DNA from: Actinophytocola algeriensis
GTDB taxonomy: Bacteria > Actinomycetota > Actinomycetes > Mycobacteriales > Pseudonocardiaceae
Length of the DNA: 64,000 nucleotides
Direction of reading: 5' to 3'
Assembly: GCF_014203735.1 (NCBI RefSeq)
Contig: NZ_JACHJQ010000002.1
Location: 741,126 to 805,125, forward strand
Shown here: piece by piece, positions 8,872-18,072 of the stretch
Position numbering within the stretch: position 1 is the stretch's first letter
Layout: every line of letters begins with the position of its first letter
Position numbers and translations under genes: made by a program
The notes under the pieces: model-generated
What the model was told of the DNA's origin: nothing
Seen by the model: only the letters and a program-made list of their open reading frames with translations
Databases searched by the model: none

Positions 8872-9291
8872 TCACGGCCAGTCGGCGGCCTTCTTCAGCG
8901 CGGTCCACGCATCGGTCAGGTCGTACCACGCCGCGTCGCACGTGAGCTGGTCTCCGGTCGTGGCGTCGGAGTCGAACCACCCGGCGCACGGCGTGAACGC
9001 GGCGACCGCCTCGTCCATGCCGTCGAGGGCGACGGTGAGATCCGAGTGCGCGGCCGCGGCTCGGATCTCACCGGTCAGCTCGGTGACCGCCCCGGACAGA
9101 CTGGCCCACGTGCAGCCGCTCTGCCCTGGCACGCCCGGGATGCAGGCCGCCAGCAGGGTGTCGACGGCACCCATCGCCGCGCCGGTGTCGTCGTCGACGA
9201 CAGCCGAGGTGGTGGTCTCCGGGGCCGGGCCCTGCGTCTGCGCGCCGCAGGCGGTCAGGACGAGCAGGACGGCGATCAGCACAACGCGCAT
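8872..9291 (-). CDS. Small lipoprotein
   Basis: A 139-residue protein with a lipoprotein signal peptide (LIAVLLVLTAC; lipobox LTAC, Cys15 as lipidation site). A Thr/Ala-rich linker and a short helical domain with four further cysteines follow, able to form two disulfides. No known family. It follows the MFS gene by 12 bp on the same strand, so the two probably share a transcript, and it may be an extracytoplasmic accessory of the exporter. Confidence 0.75.
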   Translation of the reverse strand: MRVVLIAVLLVLTACGAQTQGPAPETTTSAVVDDDTGAAMGAVDTLLAACIPGVPGQSGCTWASLSGAVTELTGEIRAAAAHSDLTVALDGMDEAVAAFTPCAGWFDSDATTGDQLTCDAAWYDLTDAWTALKKAADWP

Positions 9292-9303
9292 GCCGACAGC
9301 ATG

Positions 9304-11358
9304 TCAACGGGTGGCAGGACCGGTCCCGGCGCCGACAGGAACCGGCCGAGGCCCGTCCGTCTCGTCCTCGGTGAGCAGGCGGCGGGCGACGGTCTTCACC
9401 GCGGCGCGCAGGTCGGTGCCGGGTGGGCGGCCGATGTCCTGCTCGACGCGTACCTCCAGCCACGCGGTCCACGCCAGGACGATCAGCTCCGCCTCCGCGC
9501 TGCCCGCCGCCGTGTGGGTGTACTCCCAGCCGTCGCGGGTCAGGTAGCCGTCGGCGGTCGCGCGGTCGAACACCGGTGCCAGCACCTCGGCGGGCAGGCG
9601 GCGGCGGGCCGCGACCGCGTTCAGGTCGGCCCGGCCGGTCATGCGGGTGGCCAGTTCGACCTGGATCACCGCCCACGCGCTCGCCACGTCCAGCCGGGTG
9701 CCGGAGGCGGCGACGATGCGGCGCATGGCGTCGGCCTCGGTGCCGCGGATGATGCGGCCGACCGCGGACTCGAGCAGGCACTGCGAGTCCGCGCCGGTCG
9801 GCGACGCGAAGCCCTCGCCCATGTCGGTCGAGCCGATCCTCGCGCTGTCGCGCAGCCGGACCTGTTTGAGGAACAGCGACACGACGAACCCCAGGAGCGC
9901 CACCGGCACGGTCCACAGGAACACGGTCGTCAGCGCGTCGGCGTACGCGTGGATGATCGGGCCGGCCGCGGCGGCCGGGAGGGCGTGCAGACCCTGCGGG
10001 CTCTGGGCCGCGGCGGTGATCGTGGCCGGGTCGGCGGCACCGGTCCGCACGGCCGCCGCCACCCCGTCGGTGAGACCGGTGGTCAGGGCGTTCGAGTAGA
10101 TCGTGCCGAACACCGCGGTGCCGAACGCGCCGCCGAGCGTGCGGAAGAACGTGACGCCGGAGGTGGCGGTGCCGAGGTCGGCGTAGTCGACGGTGTTCTG
10201 CACGGCGATCGTCAGCACCTGCATGCACAGCCCGATACCCGCGCCGAGCACGAACATGTACAGCGACACCAGCAACCCGCTCGTGCCGGGCCCCATCCGC
10301 GACAGCAGGAACAGCCCGAACGCGGTGACGACCGAGCCGACGACCGGGAACGTCCGGTAGTGGCCGGTCCTGCTGACCACGTTGCCGCTGAAGATCGACG
10401 CGCACAGCAGCCCGACGACCATCGGCAGCGTGCGCACGCCCGCGAAGGTCGCCGAGTCACCGTCGACGTACTGCAGGTAGGTCGGCAGGAAGATCATCGC
10501 GCCGAGCATGGCGAACCCGACGATGAAGCTGAGCAGCGAGCACACGCCGAACACCGGGTTGTGGAACAACCGCATCGGCAGCATGGGCTCGGCGGCGCGG
10601 GTCTCCACCCAGCAGAACAGGCCGAGCGCGACCACGCCACCCGCGAACAGCCCGACGATCACCGGCGAGCCCCACGCGTACTCGGTGCCGCCCCAGCTGG
10701 TGGCGAGCACCAGCGCGCTGGCCCCGACCGCGATGAGCCCGATGCCCAGGTAGTCGATGACGGCCCTGGTCTGCGCGCGCACCACCGGGATGGTCCGCGC
10801 GGCGGCGAACACCACGACGATCGCGATCGGCACGTTCACGTAGAACGCCCACCGCCACGACAGGTGGTCGGTGAACAGCCCGCCGAGCAGCGGCCCGACC
10901 ACGGTCGACACGCCGAACACCGCACCGATCGCGCCCTGGTACTTGCCGCGTTCCCGCAGCGGGATGACGTCGGCGATCAGCGCCATGGCGGTGACCATGA
11001 GCCCGCCCGCGCCGATCCCCTGCACGGCACGCCACGCGACCAGGAGAGTCATGGAGGTGGCCGTGCCGCACAGGAACGAGCCGGTGATGAACACGATGGT
11101 GGAGACCTGGAAGACCAGCTTGCGCCCGAACAGGTCCCCGAACTTGCCCGCGAGCGCCGTGGCGACGGTCTCGGCGAGCAGGTAGGCGGTCGCGACCCAC
11201 GACATGTGCGCGGCCCCGCCGAGGTCGGCCACGATCGTCGGCAGCGCCGTGCCCACGATCGTCTGGTCGAGCGCCGCGAGCAGCATCCCGAGCACGATCG
11301 TCGCGAAGACGACGTTCCGGCGCCGCCCGTCCAGCACCGGTGGCATGGTGGTCGTCAC
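9304..11358 (-). CDS. MFS drug-efflux transporter (EmrB/QacA type, 14 helices) with winged-helix-like C-terminal tail
   Basis: A 684-residue protein. The N-terminal part has the DHA2 signature [20 protein letters not shown] in helix 1 and the motif C region typical of antiporters, with about 14 helices to residue 520. About 140 soluble residues follow; the stretch [19 protein letters not shown], then [13 protein letters not shown], looks like a winged-helix (MarR-like) unit. The GTG at 11358 is used (an ATG lies four codons later); neither has a strong ribosome site and the gene may be leaderless. It diverges from the DinB-like gene and is followed by the lipoprotein gene. Likely role: proton-driven export of a hydrophobic compound. 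Confidence 0.87.
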   Translation of the reverse strand: MTTTMPPVLDGRRRNVVFATIVLGMLLAALDQTIVGTALPTIVADLGGAAHMSWVATAYLLAETVATALAGKFGDLFGRKLVFQVSTIVFITGSFLCGTATSMTLLVAWRAVQGIGAGGLMVTAMALIADVIPLRERGKYQGAIGAVFGVSTVVGPLLGGLFTDHLSWRWAFYVNVPIAIVVVFAAARTIPVVRAQTRAVIDYLGIGLIAVGASALVLATSWGGTEYAWGSPVIVGLFAGGVVALGLFCWVETRAAEPMLPMRLFHNPVFGVCSLLSFIVGFAMLGAMIFLPTYLQYVDGDSATFAGVRTLPMVVGLLCASIFSGNVVSRTGHYRTFPVVGSVVTAFGLFLLSRMGPGTSGLLVSLYMFVLGAGIGLCMQVLTIAVQNTVDYADLGTATSGVTFFRTLGGAFGTAVFGTIYSNALTTGLTDGVAAAVRTGAADPATITAAAQSPQGLHALPAAAAGPIIHAYADALTTVFLWTVPVALLGFVVSLFLKQVRLRDSARIGSTDMGEGFASPTGADSQCLLESAVGRIIRGTEADAMRRIVAASGTRLDVASAWAVIQVELATRMTGRADLNAVAARRRLPAEVLAPVFDRATADGYLTRDGWEYTHTAAGSAEAELIVLAWTAWLEVRVEQDIGRPPGTDLRAAVKTVARRLLTEDETDGPRPVPVGAGTGPATR

Positions 11359-11416
11359 CCGGCCACGATCACACGACCTCCGGTCCCCCGCACCTCGACG
11401 CTCTACTGTGTCTGCC

Positions 11417-11974
11417 ATGACCGACACACCATGGGAGCCGCCGCTGACAGGCACGGAGGCGGAGCACCTCACCGGCGCGCTCGAACGTCTGCGCATGACG
11501 TTCCGCTACAAGGCGGACGACCTCGACGCGGCAGGCCTGTCCGCCCGCGTCGGCGCGTCGGCCCTCACGCTGGGCGGGCTGCTCAAGCACCTGGCCGTGG
11601 TGGAGGACTACACGTTCACGCGCAAGCTGTCCGGCGGTCCCCTCGAGGGCCCGTGGCCGACGGACTGGGACGACGACTGGCCGTTCACGTCGGCCGCCGA
11701 CGAGCCACCGGAGGTCCTGTACGGGTACTGGGACAGCGCGGTGGAGCGTTCCAGGGCGAAACTCGCCGCGGTGCTCGCCGGTGGCGGGCTGGACCTGGCG
11801 GCGCACGCCGCCGATGCCGAGGGCAACCACGCGTCGGTGCGGCGGCTGGTGTGCGACATGATCGAGGAGTATGGGCGGCACACCGGGCACGCGGACCTGT
11901 TGCGGGAGGCTGTGGACGGACGTGTGGGTGAGGACCCGCCGCCCGGGTGGCAGCCGAGGTCGCACGGGGGCTGA
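11417..11974 (+). CDS. DinB/DUF664-like protein
   Basis: A 185-residue four-helix-bundle protein of the DinB/YfiT superfamily. Histidines in [13 protein letters not shown] and in [15 protein letters not shown] sit where these proteins bind a divalent metal. In actinomycetes several members are mycothiol-dependent S-transferases; the substrate here is unknown. It starts 58 bp from the divergent MFS gene, so both may answer to the same signal. Its 3' end faces the P450 gene across 11 bp. Confidence 0.78.
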   Translation: MTDTPWEPPLTGTEAEHLTGALERLRMTFRYKADDLDAAGLSARVGASALTLGGLLKHLAVVEDYTFTRKLSGGPLEGPWPTDWDDDWPFTSAADEPPEVLYGYWDSAVERSRAKLAAVLAGGGLDLAAHAADAEGNHASVRRLVCDMIEEYGRHTGHADLLREAVDGRVGEDPPPGWQPRSHGG

Positions 11975-11985
11975 CGGTTCGGGCG

Positions 11986-13272
11986 TCAGCCGCGTGGGGT
12001 GGCGATGATCCGGGCGCCTCGGCTCGGGATCAGCGTGATGTTGCGTGGCTTGGCGAACTCCGGGGCCTGCCGGGCCGGGCGCAGATCGTACCTGGTCAGG
12101 GCCGCGCGCAGGACCGCTGCCATCTCCTTCAGTGAGAACCCCGCCCCCAGGCACCGGCGGACGCCGCCGCCGAACGGGATCCACGTGCCCAGTGGCAGCG
12201 GTTTCCCCAGGAAGCGTTCCGGGCGGAACTCCCCCGGCGCCTCGTGGTGGGCCGGGTCCTCGTGCGCCAGGGTCGTGTTCGGCGCGACGATCGTCCCCGC
12301 GGGCAGGTGGTGGCCAGCGATGGCCGTGTGCTCCGTCAGCACCCTGGGGACGTTCTGGATGATCGGGTGCCGCCGCAGTGCTTCCTTTGCCACTGCCTGC
12401 AGGTAGTCCTCGTCGTCCGTGTCGGCCGCCTGCTGGGCCTTGCGGAGCACCGGCTCGTTGCGGGACAGGTCGTGGAAGGTCCACGCCAGTGCCGTCGCCG
12501 TGGTTTCATGGCCCGCCAGCAGCAGGGTGATCATCTGGTCGCGCAGTTCGGCGTCCGTCAGGTCCGTGCCCGCCACGCTCAGCAGTCTCGACAGGACGTC
12601 ACGCCGGGCCGTCACATCCGCCGCCCTGCGATCGGTGATCTCCTCGTACAGGAGGCGGTCCACCTCTCGCAGGTTGTCCGCGCTCCCGCGCCACGGCGGC
12701 AGCTTCGCCAGGGCCGGGTAGCTCCAGCCCAGTGCCGTTATCGGGTTGATGTCCGTCAGGGTGCGGATGCGCGGCCGCAGTGCCGTGAGCCTCGGGCCGT
12801 CCGACATGCCGAACACCACCCGCAGGATGATCTCCAGCGTCACCTCGTTCATCGCCTCGTGCACCTCGAACGGCCGCCCAGTGGGCCAGGTGCCCACATT
12901 GGCCTCCGCCAGGTCGGCCATCATGTCGCCGTAGCCGCGCAGGGCCGCGCCGTTGAACGCGGGCATCAGCAGCTTGCGGGAACGCAGGTGCTCGTCCTCG
13001 TCGGTGATCATGACCGAGTGGGGGCCCATCACCGGGCGGAGGATCTCGTTGCCCTCGCCCGCGTGGAACACCGCGGGCGTACCGGCGAAGACCTCGCGGA
13101 TGTGGGACGGGTGCGACAGCGTCACCACCGTCTTGCTGCCCAGCAGGCGAACGGTGAACACGTCACCGTGCAGTCGCCGCATGCGGCGCAGCAGGTGCGG
13201 TCGCACCGTCATGAACAACGCCGTCTGAATCAGCGCCGGCAGCCTCGAACCGGGCGGGAGCGCGGTGACCAT
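11986..13272 (-). CDS. Cytochrome P450
   Basis: A 428-residue class I bacterial P450. The I-helix is AGHETTATAL, the K-helix ExxR is KEALRRHP, and the haem-binding loop is FGGGVRRCLGAG with proximal ligand Cys374. No ferredoxin or reductase gene is adjacent. The ATG at 13272 is chosen because a -10 element (TATAAC) lies only six bases before it, which fits a leaderless transcript. It is divergent from the acyl-carrier-protein pathway, with a perfect palindrome between, so it is a plausible tailoring oxidase of that pathway. The order AGHETTA...ExxR...CxG is intact, so it should be active. Confidence 0.92.
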   Translation of the reverse strand: MVTALPPGSRLPALIQTALFMTVRPHLLRRMRRLHGDVFTVRLLGSKTVVTLSHPSHIREVFAGTPAVFHAGEGNEILRPVMGPHSVMITDEDEHLRSRKLLMPAFNGAALRGYGDMMADLAEANVGTWPTGRPFEVHEAMNEVTLEIILRVVFGMSDGPRLTALRPRIRTLTDINPITALGWSYPALAKLPPWRGSADNLREVDRLLYEEITDRRAADVTARRDVLSRLLSVAGTDLTDAELRDQMITLLLAGHETTATALAWTFHDLSRNEPVLRKAQQAADTDDEDYLQAVAKEALRRHPIIQNVPRVLTEHTAIAGHHLPAGTIVAPNTTLAHEDPAHHEAPGEFRPERFLGKPLPLGTWIPFGGGVRRCLGAGFSLKEMAAVLRAALTRYDLRPARQAPEFAKPRNITLIPSRGARIIATPRG

Positions 13273-13278
13273 GGCCGA

Positions 13279-13307
13279 GTTATACGGCGGGCGCAGGATC
13301 ACCACAA
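13279..13307 (-). promoter_or_regulatory. Likely leaderless promoter of the P450 gene
   Basis: On the minus strand, TTGTGG (13307-13302) and TATAAC (13284-13279) are separated by 17 bases, and the ATG of the P450 gene starts six bases after the -10 box. Confidence 0.55.
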
Positions 13308-13311
13308 GACG

Positions 13312-13326
13312 GTGCGACCGTCGCAC
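13312..13326. promoter_or_regulatory. Perfect palindrome in the P450/ACP divergent region
   Basis: GTGCGAC-C-GTCGCAC is a perfect 7+1+7 inverted repeat directly upstream of the P450 -35 box and about 84 bp before the ACP start. It is a candidate operator controlling both divergent units. No regulator gene is adjacent. Confidence 0.45.
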
Positions 13327-13409
13327 GAGGACTGCTCATGACAGTTACCGCGCAATGGATTCGGGTCTGTTTACTCCGGACAACAGTCGCATCGCTGGAT
13401 GGGAAACAC

Positions 13410-13640
13410 ATGTTGGAGGGGCGCGTACGCGACGTGATCGCGTCGGTGTTGTCGGTCGCTCCGGGTGAGGTGCCTGCCCGGCTATCCCCGGAGACCGTGC
13501 CGGGCTGGAGTTCGCTGCGCCAGGTGCAGCTGGCCCTGGCACTGGAACAGGAGTTCGGCGTCGAGGTCGATCCCAACGTCATCCCGGACCTCGTGTCCGA
13601 GTCGGCCATCGTGGACTACGTGCGGGAGGTGGCCGCGTGA
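13410..13640 (+). CDS. Stand-alone acyl carrier protein (ACP1)
   Basis: A 76-residue four-helix carrier protein (MLEGRVRDVIASVL...). Phosphopantetheine would attach at Ser35 in PGWSSLRQVQL. The usual preceding Asp of the DSL motif is Ser34 here. The ATG at 13410 gives a normal ACP length; the frame stays open upstream to 13338, but those residues do not look like an ACP. Its TGA overlaps the GTG of the acyl ligase (GTGA), so the ligase very probably loads this carrier. First gene of an operon running to at least 20501. Confidence 0.85.
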   Translation: MLEGRVRDVIASVLSVAPGEVPARLSPETVPGWSSLRQVQLALALEQEFGVEVDPNVIPDLVSESAIVDYVREVAA

Positions 13641-15169
13641 GGAGGGTGCACGACGTCATCGCGCACCACGCGGACGCGCGGCCCGACCACGTGGCCGTGC
13701 TCTGCGAGGACCGGTCCGTCACCTACGGTCAGCTGCACCGCTCCAGCACGCGGACCGCGAACGCCATGCACCGGTCCGGTGTGGAGGCCGGCGACCGGGT
13801 CGCCTACCTCGGCAAGGAATCCGAGCAGTACTACGACATCCTCTTCGCCTGCGCCAAGGCGGGTGCGGTCCTGGTGCCGGTCAACTGGCGGCTCACCCCC
13901 GCCGAGGTGCACCACATCCTGCTCGACTCCGGCGCCACGCTCCTGTTCGCCGACGACGAGTTCCTCGACGTCACCGCGACGCTGAAGGCCGACCTGCCCC
14001 GGCTGCGGCGCATCGTGCCCATCCCGGCGCTCGCGGAGTGGCGCGGCACCGACGACACCGACCTCGCGCCCGCGTTCGACGACACCCAGCCCATCGCGCA
14101 GGTGTACACCAGCGGCACGACCGGCAACCCCAAGGGCGTCGTGCTGGCGCACCGCAGCTTCTTCGCCGTCAAGGCGGCGCTGGAGGGATCGGGTCTCGAC
14201 TGGATCGACTGGCGAGCGGGCGACATCAGCCTCATCGGCATCCCCGGCTTCCACATCGGCGGCCTGTGGTGGTCGATCCAGGGGTTCAGCGCGGGCATCA
14301 CGATGGTGTCGGTGCCGGTGTTCGCCGGGCACCAGGCCGTGCGGCGCATCCGTGAGCTGGGCGTCACCACCGCGTGCGTGGTGCCTGCGCAGCTGCAGAT
14401 GATGCTCGCCCCACCCCGCCCGCGCCGCGCCGACTTCGCGTCGCTGCGCAAGGTGGTCTACGGTGGCTCGCCGATCTCCGAGGCGCTGCTCGGCCGGTGC
14501 CTCGAGCTGTTCGACTGCGAGTTCGCGCAGATCTACGGCCTGTCCGAGAGCGGGAACACGGCCGTGTGCCTGCCGCCGTCCGAGCACGTGCCCGGCGGGC
14601 CGCGCATGCAGGCGGCCGGGCGCCCCTACCCCGGCGTGGCCGTCAAGGTCGTCGACGCCGACGGGAACGCCCTGCCCACGGGCCGGATCGGCGAGGTGTG
14701 CCTGCGCACCCCGGCCGCGATGCTCGGGTACTGGGGGCTGCCGGACGCGACCGCGGCGACGCTCGTCGACGGCTGGCTGCACACCGGCGACGCCGGTTAC
14801 CTCGACGACGACGGGTTCCTGTTCATCCGGGACCGCATCAAGGACACCATCATCGTCGCGGGCGAGAACGTGTACCCGGCGGAGATCGAGAACGCCGTGG
14901 CCGCGCACCCCGCGGTGCTGGAGGCCGCCGCGGTCGGTGTCCCGCACGAACACTGGGGTGAGGTCGTCCACTGCTTCGTGGTGCCGAGGCAGGGCGAGAC
15001 CGTGACCACCCGCCAGCTCGTCGCGTTCCTGCGCGGCAGGATCGCCGACTTCAAGATCCCGTCCGGATTCGAACTCACCGACTCGCTGCCGCGCAACCCC
15101 AGCGGCAAGATCCTGCGGCGCGAGCTGCGGGAACGCTTCTGGCAACACCTCGATCGCCGCGTGGCCTAG
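13637..15169 (+). CDS. AMP-binding acyl-ACP/acyl-CoA ligase
   Basis: A 510-residue ANL-superfamily ligase. The P-loop-like core motif is YTSGTTGNPKGVVLAH, A5 lies at the GLSESGNTAV region, then LHTGDAGYLDDDGFLFIRDR and the C-terminal catalytic lysine in NPSGKILRREL. It activates a carboxylic acid with ATP and transfers it to a thiol. Coupling to ACP1 by overlapping codons suggests the thiol is the carrier's phosphopantetheine rather than CoA. Length and motif order are normal. The acid is unknown; resemblance is to medium/long-chain fatty acyl ligases rather than amino-acid adenylation domains. Confidence 0.9.
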   Translation: MRRVHDVIAHHADARPDHVAVLCEDRSVTYGQLHRSSTRTANAMHRSGVEAGDRVAYLGKESEQYYDILFACAKAGAVLVPVNWRLTPAEVHHILLDSGATLLFADDEFLDVTATLKADLPRLRRIVPIPALAEWRGTDDTDLAPAFDDTQPIAQVYTSGTTGNPKGVVLAHRSFFAVKAALEGSGLDWIDWRAGDISLIGIPGFHIGGLWWSIQGFSAGITMVSVPVFAGHQAVRRIRELGVTTACVVPAQLQMMLAPPRPRRADFASLRKVVYGGSPISEALLGRCLELFDCEFAQIYGLSESGNTAVCLPPSEHVPGGPRMQAAGRPYPGVAVKVVDADGNALPTGRIGEVCLRTPAAMLGYWGLPDATAATLVDGWLHTGDAGYLDDDGFLFIRDRIKDTIIVAGENVYPAEIENAVAAHPAVLEAAAVGVPHEHWGEVVHCFVVPRQGETVTTRQLVAFLRGRIADFKIPSGFELTDSLPRNPSGKILRRELRERFWQHLDRRVA

Positions 15170-15220
15170 CCGCCGCGGCGACCAAACCCCCCGTAACTCT
15201 CACGAACAGGCGGTACCCCG

Positions 15221-16501
15221 ATGCGCATCTCCCTACGGCACCAGAGCGACCGGCTCGCGTTACTCACCGGCAGGCCGAAGCTGTTGTCCGTCGACTACTC
15301 GGCCGACCCGGCCATCGTCTCCCGTGCGCTGCCGCGGCGGGCCGACGATGAGCGCAAGAACGTGCTCCTGCTGGGCGGCAACGGGTTCGTCGGCATGCAC
15401 TTCCTGCACGACCTGCTCGACGACGAGCGCGTCGAGAAGGTGTACGCGCTGGTCCGTCCCAAGGGGACGAACTCGGGCGAGGCGCGGATCAGGCGCCAGG
15501 CGCGCAAGTACAAGATGGCCCTGCCGGAGTCGGACAAGCTCGTGGTGCTGGAGGGCAGCTACCTCGAACCGTCCATGGGCCTCGACGAGACCACGTACGA
15601 GACCCTGGTGTCCGACGTGGACGTCGTGATCGACGCCGCGGGCGCCACCACGCACGAGTACCCGTACGCCCGGTACCGGCAGGAGAAGGTGCTGCCCACC
15701 GTCACCCTCGCCGAGTTCTGCCTCACCCGGCGGTTCAAGACGCTGCACGTGATCGGGTCGGTCGGCAGCGAGGTCTACACGCGACTGCGTGACTTCTACC
15801 GGCCGAGCTTCTTCTTCTGCGGCTACAGCAAGATGAAGTACGTCGTGAAGCACCTTTCGCTGAAGATGAACCGCGACGGCGTGCCGATCCACGTGTACCA
15901 GGCGCCGTTCGCGCTCGGCGGGCCAGGCACCCGGTTCAAGGACCCCGGCATGGAGTACTCGTTCTGGAACATGGTCTGGCACATGGTGCAGCAGGGCCAG
16001 ACCTACCAGTTCGGTGGCACCAACCCGATGGTCGCGGGCGACGTGCTGTCCAGGGCGGTGCTGAACAACGCGCTGTCCGCCGCGCCGCGGCCCATCAGCT
16101 ACCCGGTCACGCCGGTGACGAACGAGCAGCTCGCCGAGCGCCTCGGCCTGGAGCTGGTGCCGTACAAGGAGTTCCGCCAGGGGCTCGTGCTGGCCAACCG
16201 GTTCCGGCTGCGTGAGGTCAAGTGGCGCAACCCGATCTCGTCGGCCCGCCGCGAGTGGCAGCGCGCGGGCTTCGTGCGCTCCCTGTTCCCCCGCTGCCTG
16301 CCCGAGCTGCTGACCAACATCGACACGGCCGTGCGCGCCCCCGCGGTGCCCCTGAACGCGGGCATCCCGGCGATCGACGTGCTGGTCGCGAACGCCAGGA
16401 ACATCCGCAAGATCGCGAAGGACCTGCCGGTCGTCGCGACCGCCGAGAAGGCGGTCCCGGAGGCCATCGAGGAGACGGCCGCCGAGAGCCGGGCGGCCTG
16501 A
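15221..16501 (+). CDS. Thioester-reductase-like extended SDR
   Basis: A 426-residue NAD(P)-binding protein. The Rossmann motif is LLLGGNGFVGMHFL (near residues 50-63) and the catalytic pair is Tyr202/Lys206 in GYSKMK. The layout ALVRP ... DVDVVIDAAGATTHEYPY resembles the reductase (R) domains of carboxylic acid reductases and NRPS terminal reductases, which release acyl-carrier thioesters as aldehydes. A simple sugar-epimerase-type role is the alternative. The long C-terminal part (residues 290-426) is less conserved. It starts 51 bp after the ligase, with no strong ribosome site. Next to the ligase, ACP and aminotransferase, an aldehyde-forming step is plausible. Confidence 0.7.
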   Translation: MRISLRHQSDRLALLTGRPKLLSVDYSADPAIVSRALPRRADDERKNVLLLGGNGFVGMHFLHDLLDDERVEKVYALVRPKGTNSGEARIRRQARKYKMALPESDKLVVLEGSYLEPSMGLDETTYETLVSDVDVVIDAAGATTHEYPYARYRQEKVLPTVTLAEFCLTRRFKTLHVIGSVGSEVYTRLRDFYRPSFFFCGYSKMKYVVKHLSLKMNRDGVPIHVYQAPFALGGPGTRFKDPGMEYSFWNMVWHMVQQGQTYQFGGTNPMVAGDVLSRAVLNNALSAAPRPISYPVTPVTNEQLAERLGLELVPYKEFRQGLVLANRFRLREVKWRNPISSARREWQRAGFVRSLFPRCLPELLTNIDTAVRAPAVPLNAGIPAIDVLVANARNIRKIAKDLPVVATAEKAVPEAIEETAAESRAA

Positions 16502-16526
16502 GCCACCACCGACGGAGGTGCGGAAA

Positions 16527-17444
16527 ATGAGCGCGGCAGACGAGTTCGTCCCGGTGGTCGACCTGTCCACCAGGGACACCGAAGAGGGCAGGGCCGCCAT
16601 CGCGGCGACGATCGGCAGGGCGTGCGAGGCGTCGGGGTTCTTCACCGTCGTCGGGCACGGCGTGGCGCCGGAGCTGGTCGGGCGGATGTACCGGACCACC
16701 AAGGACTTCTTCACCAGCCCGGAGGACGTGAAGGACCGCAGCCTGAACCAGGGTTCCGGGGTGTCGGGCCTGCGCAGGGTCGGCGGCCCGTACGAGGCGT
16801 TCGCCGCGCACGTGACCGGTGACCTGCCCGCCGAGGAGCGGGCCGCGCTCGGTGCGCACCCGGCGACGTGGAAGGCCGCGAACATCTGGCCGGACGAGAG
16901 CTTCAAGGCGACCTGGTACGACTACATCGCGGCGATGACCGACCTGTCGGCGGACATCATGCGGCTGTCCGCGCTGGCGCTGGACCTGCCGGAGCGGTTC
17001 TTCGACGACAAGTTCGACAACCACGTGTCGCTGGTCCTCGCGAACTACTACTACGCGGAGCCCGACCTCGAGGCGCTGCGGCGGGAGAAGCACACCGACT
17101 GGGGCAGCCTGACCGTCCTGTACATCGAGGACGAGCTGGGCGGCCTGCAGGTGCAGCGCGGCGACGACTGGCTCGACGTGCCGTCGATCCCCGGCAGCTT
17201 CGTGGTGAACATCGGTGACCTGATGGCGTTCTGGACCGGCGGCCAGTGGGCGTCGACCGTGCACCGCGTGGTCACGCCACCGGACGCGGCGGTGCGGTCG
17301 CGGATCTCGATCCCGTTCTTCTACCTGCCCAACCACGACGCGACGATCGAGCCGATGGCCGAGACGAACAGCGAGCTGGAGCGCGTCACGGTCGGCGAGT
17401 GGTTCTCGCACAAGATGCAGTCGGTGTACAAGGCAGCGGCCTGA
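16527..17444 (+). CDS. Isopenicillin-N-synthase-like Fe(II)/2-oxoglutarate-type oxygenase
   Basis: A 305-residue non-haem iron enzyme of the IPNS/2OG family. Iron ligands are His189 and Asp191 (KHTDWG) and His246 (STVHRV). The RxS motif that binds the co-substrate carboxylate is Arg259/Ser261 (RSRISIPFF). The N-terminal DIOX_N region is VPVVDLSTRD. The family does hydroxylation, desaturation, ring closure or epoxidation. The ATG at 16527 has GGAGG 8 bases before it; a GTG at 16518 would overlap that site. It lies 25 bp after the reductase gene, within the operon. All catalytic residues are present. Confidence 0.88.
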   Translation: MSAADEFVPVVDLSTRDTEEGRAAIAATIGRACEASGFFTVVGHGVAPELVGRMYRTTKDFFTSPEDVKDRSLNQGSGVSGLRRVGGPYEAFAAHVTGDLPAEERAALGAHPATWKAANIWPDESFKATWYDYIAAMTDLSADIMRLSALALDLPERFFDDKFDNHVSLVLANYYYAEPDLEALRREKHTDWGSLTVLYIEDELGGLQVQRGDDWLDVPSIPGSFVVNIGDLMAFWTGGQWASTVHRVVTPPDAAVRSRISIPFFYLPNHDATIEPMAETNSELERVTVGEWFSHKMQSVYKAAA

Positions 17445-17454
17445 GAGGTGTGCC

Positions 17455-18072
17455 ATGCGGCTGGAAACACGGGACCTCGCGTGGTCTGACACGTGGCGGG
17501 CGGCGCGGCTGTTGGCGCACGCCTACCGGGACGGCACGATCTGGGCGGCGGCGGGCACCGTCGCCGGGTGGCGCAAGCAGGCGTCGCTGACGCTGCTGTA
17601 CCTGGCGGAGCTGCTGATCTGCCGGTGGGAGAAGGGGTTCGCGCTCGGCGCGGTCCGCGGGGACCGGCTCGACGGGGTCATGATCTCCTACGAGCACGGC
17701 GAACGGCCCACCCCGTGGTGGGGGTGGCTGCTGCGGTCGTTCTCGTGCCTGTTCGCCGGCCCGGTCGCCGTGGCGCGCTGCGTGCGCATCTCGAACGACC
17801 TGGAACGGTTGAAGCCCACGGAACCGCACGTCTGGTACGCGGTGCTCGGCAGGCGGGACGACTCCCCCGGCGTCGGGTACGCGCTGCTGCGGGCGGGCCA
17901 GGCGCGGGCGGACGCGCTCGGTCTGCCCGGTTATCTCGAGACGTCCGCCGGCGAGGAACAGGTGCGGATCAACGAGCTGCTGGGCTGGACGCTGCGCGAC
18001 GAGTACGTGCTGCGGACCGGCGCGGTGGTCCGCACGATGTGGCGCGACTGCCCCGTCAAGGTGGCGTCGTGA
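17455..18072 (+). CDS. GNAT-family N-acetyltransferase
   Basis: A 205-residue protein with the GNAT acyl-CoA-binding pattern. The strand HVWYAVLGRRDDSPGVGYAL is followed by a helix, then the late YLETSAGEEQVRINELLGW region. It would move an acyl group from acyl-CoA (or possibly acyl-ACP) to an amine. A GAGAGG site lies six bases before the ATG, 10 bp after the oxygenase stop. Its stop overlaps the GTG of the transglutaminase-like gene. In this pathway it may cap the amine made by the aminotransferase (inference). Confidence 0.75.
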   Translation: MRLETRDLAWSDTWRAARLLAHAYRDGTIWAAAGTVAGWRKQASLTLLYLAELLICRWEKGFALGAVRGDRLDGVMISYEHGERPTPWWGWLLRSFSCLFAGPVAVARCVRISNDLERLKPTEPHVWYAVLGRRDDSPGVGYALLRAGQARADALGLPGYLETSAGEEQVRINELLGWTLRDEYVLRTGAVVRTMWRDCPVKVAS

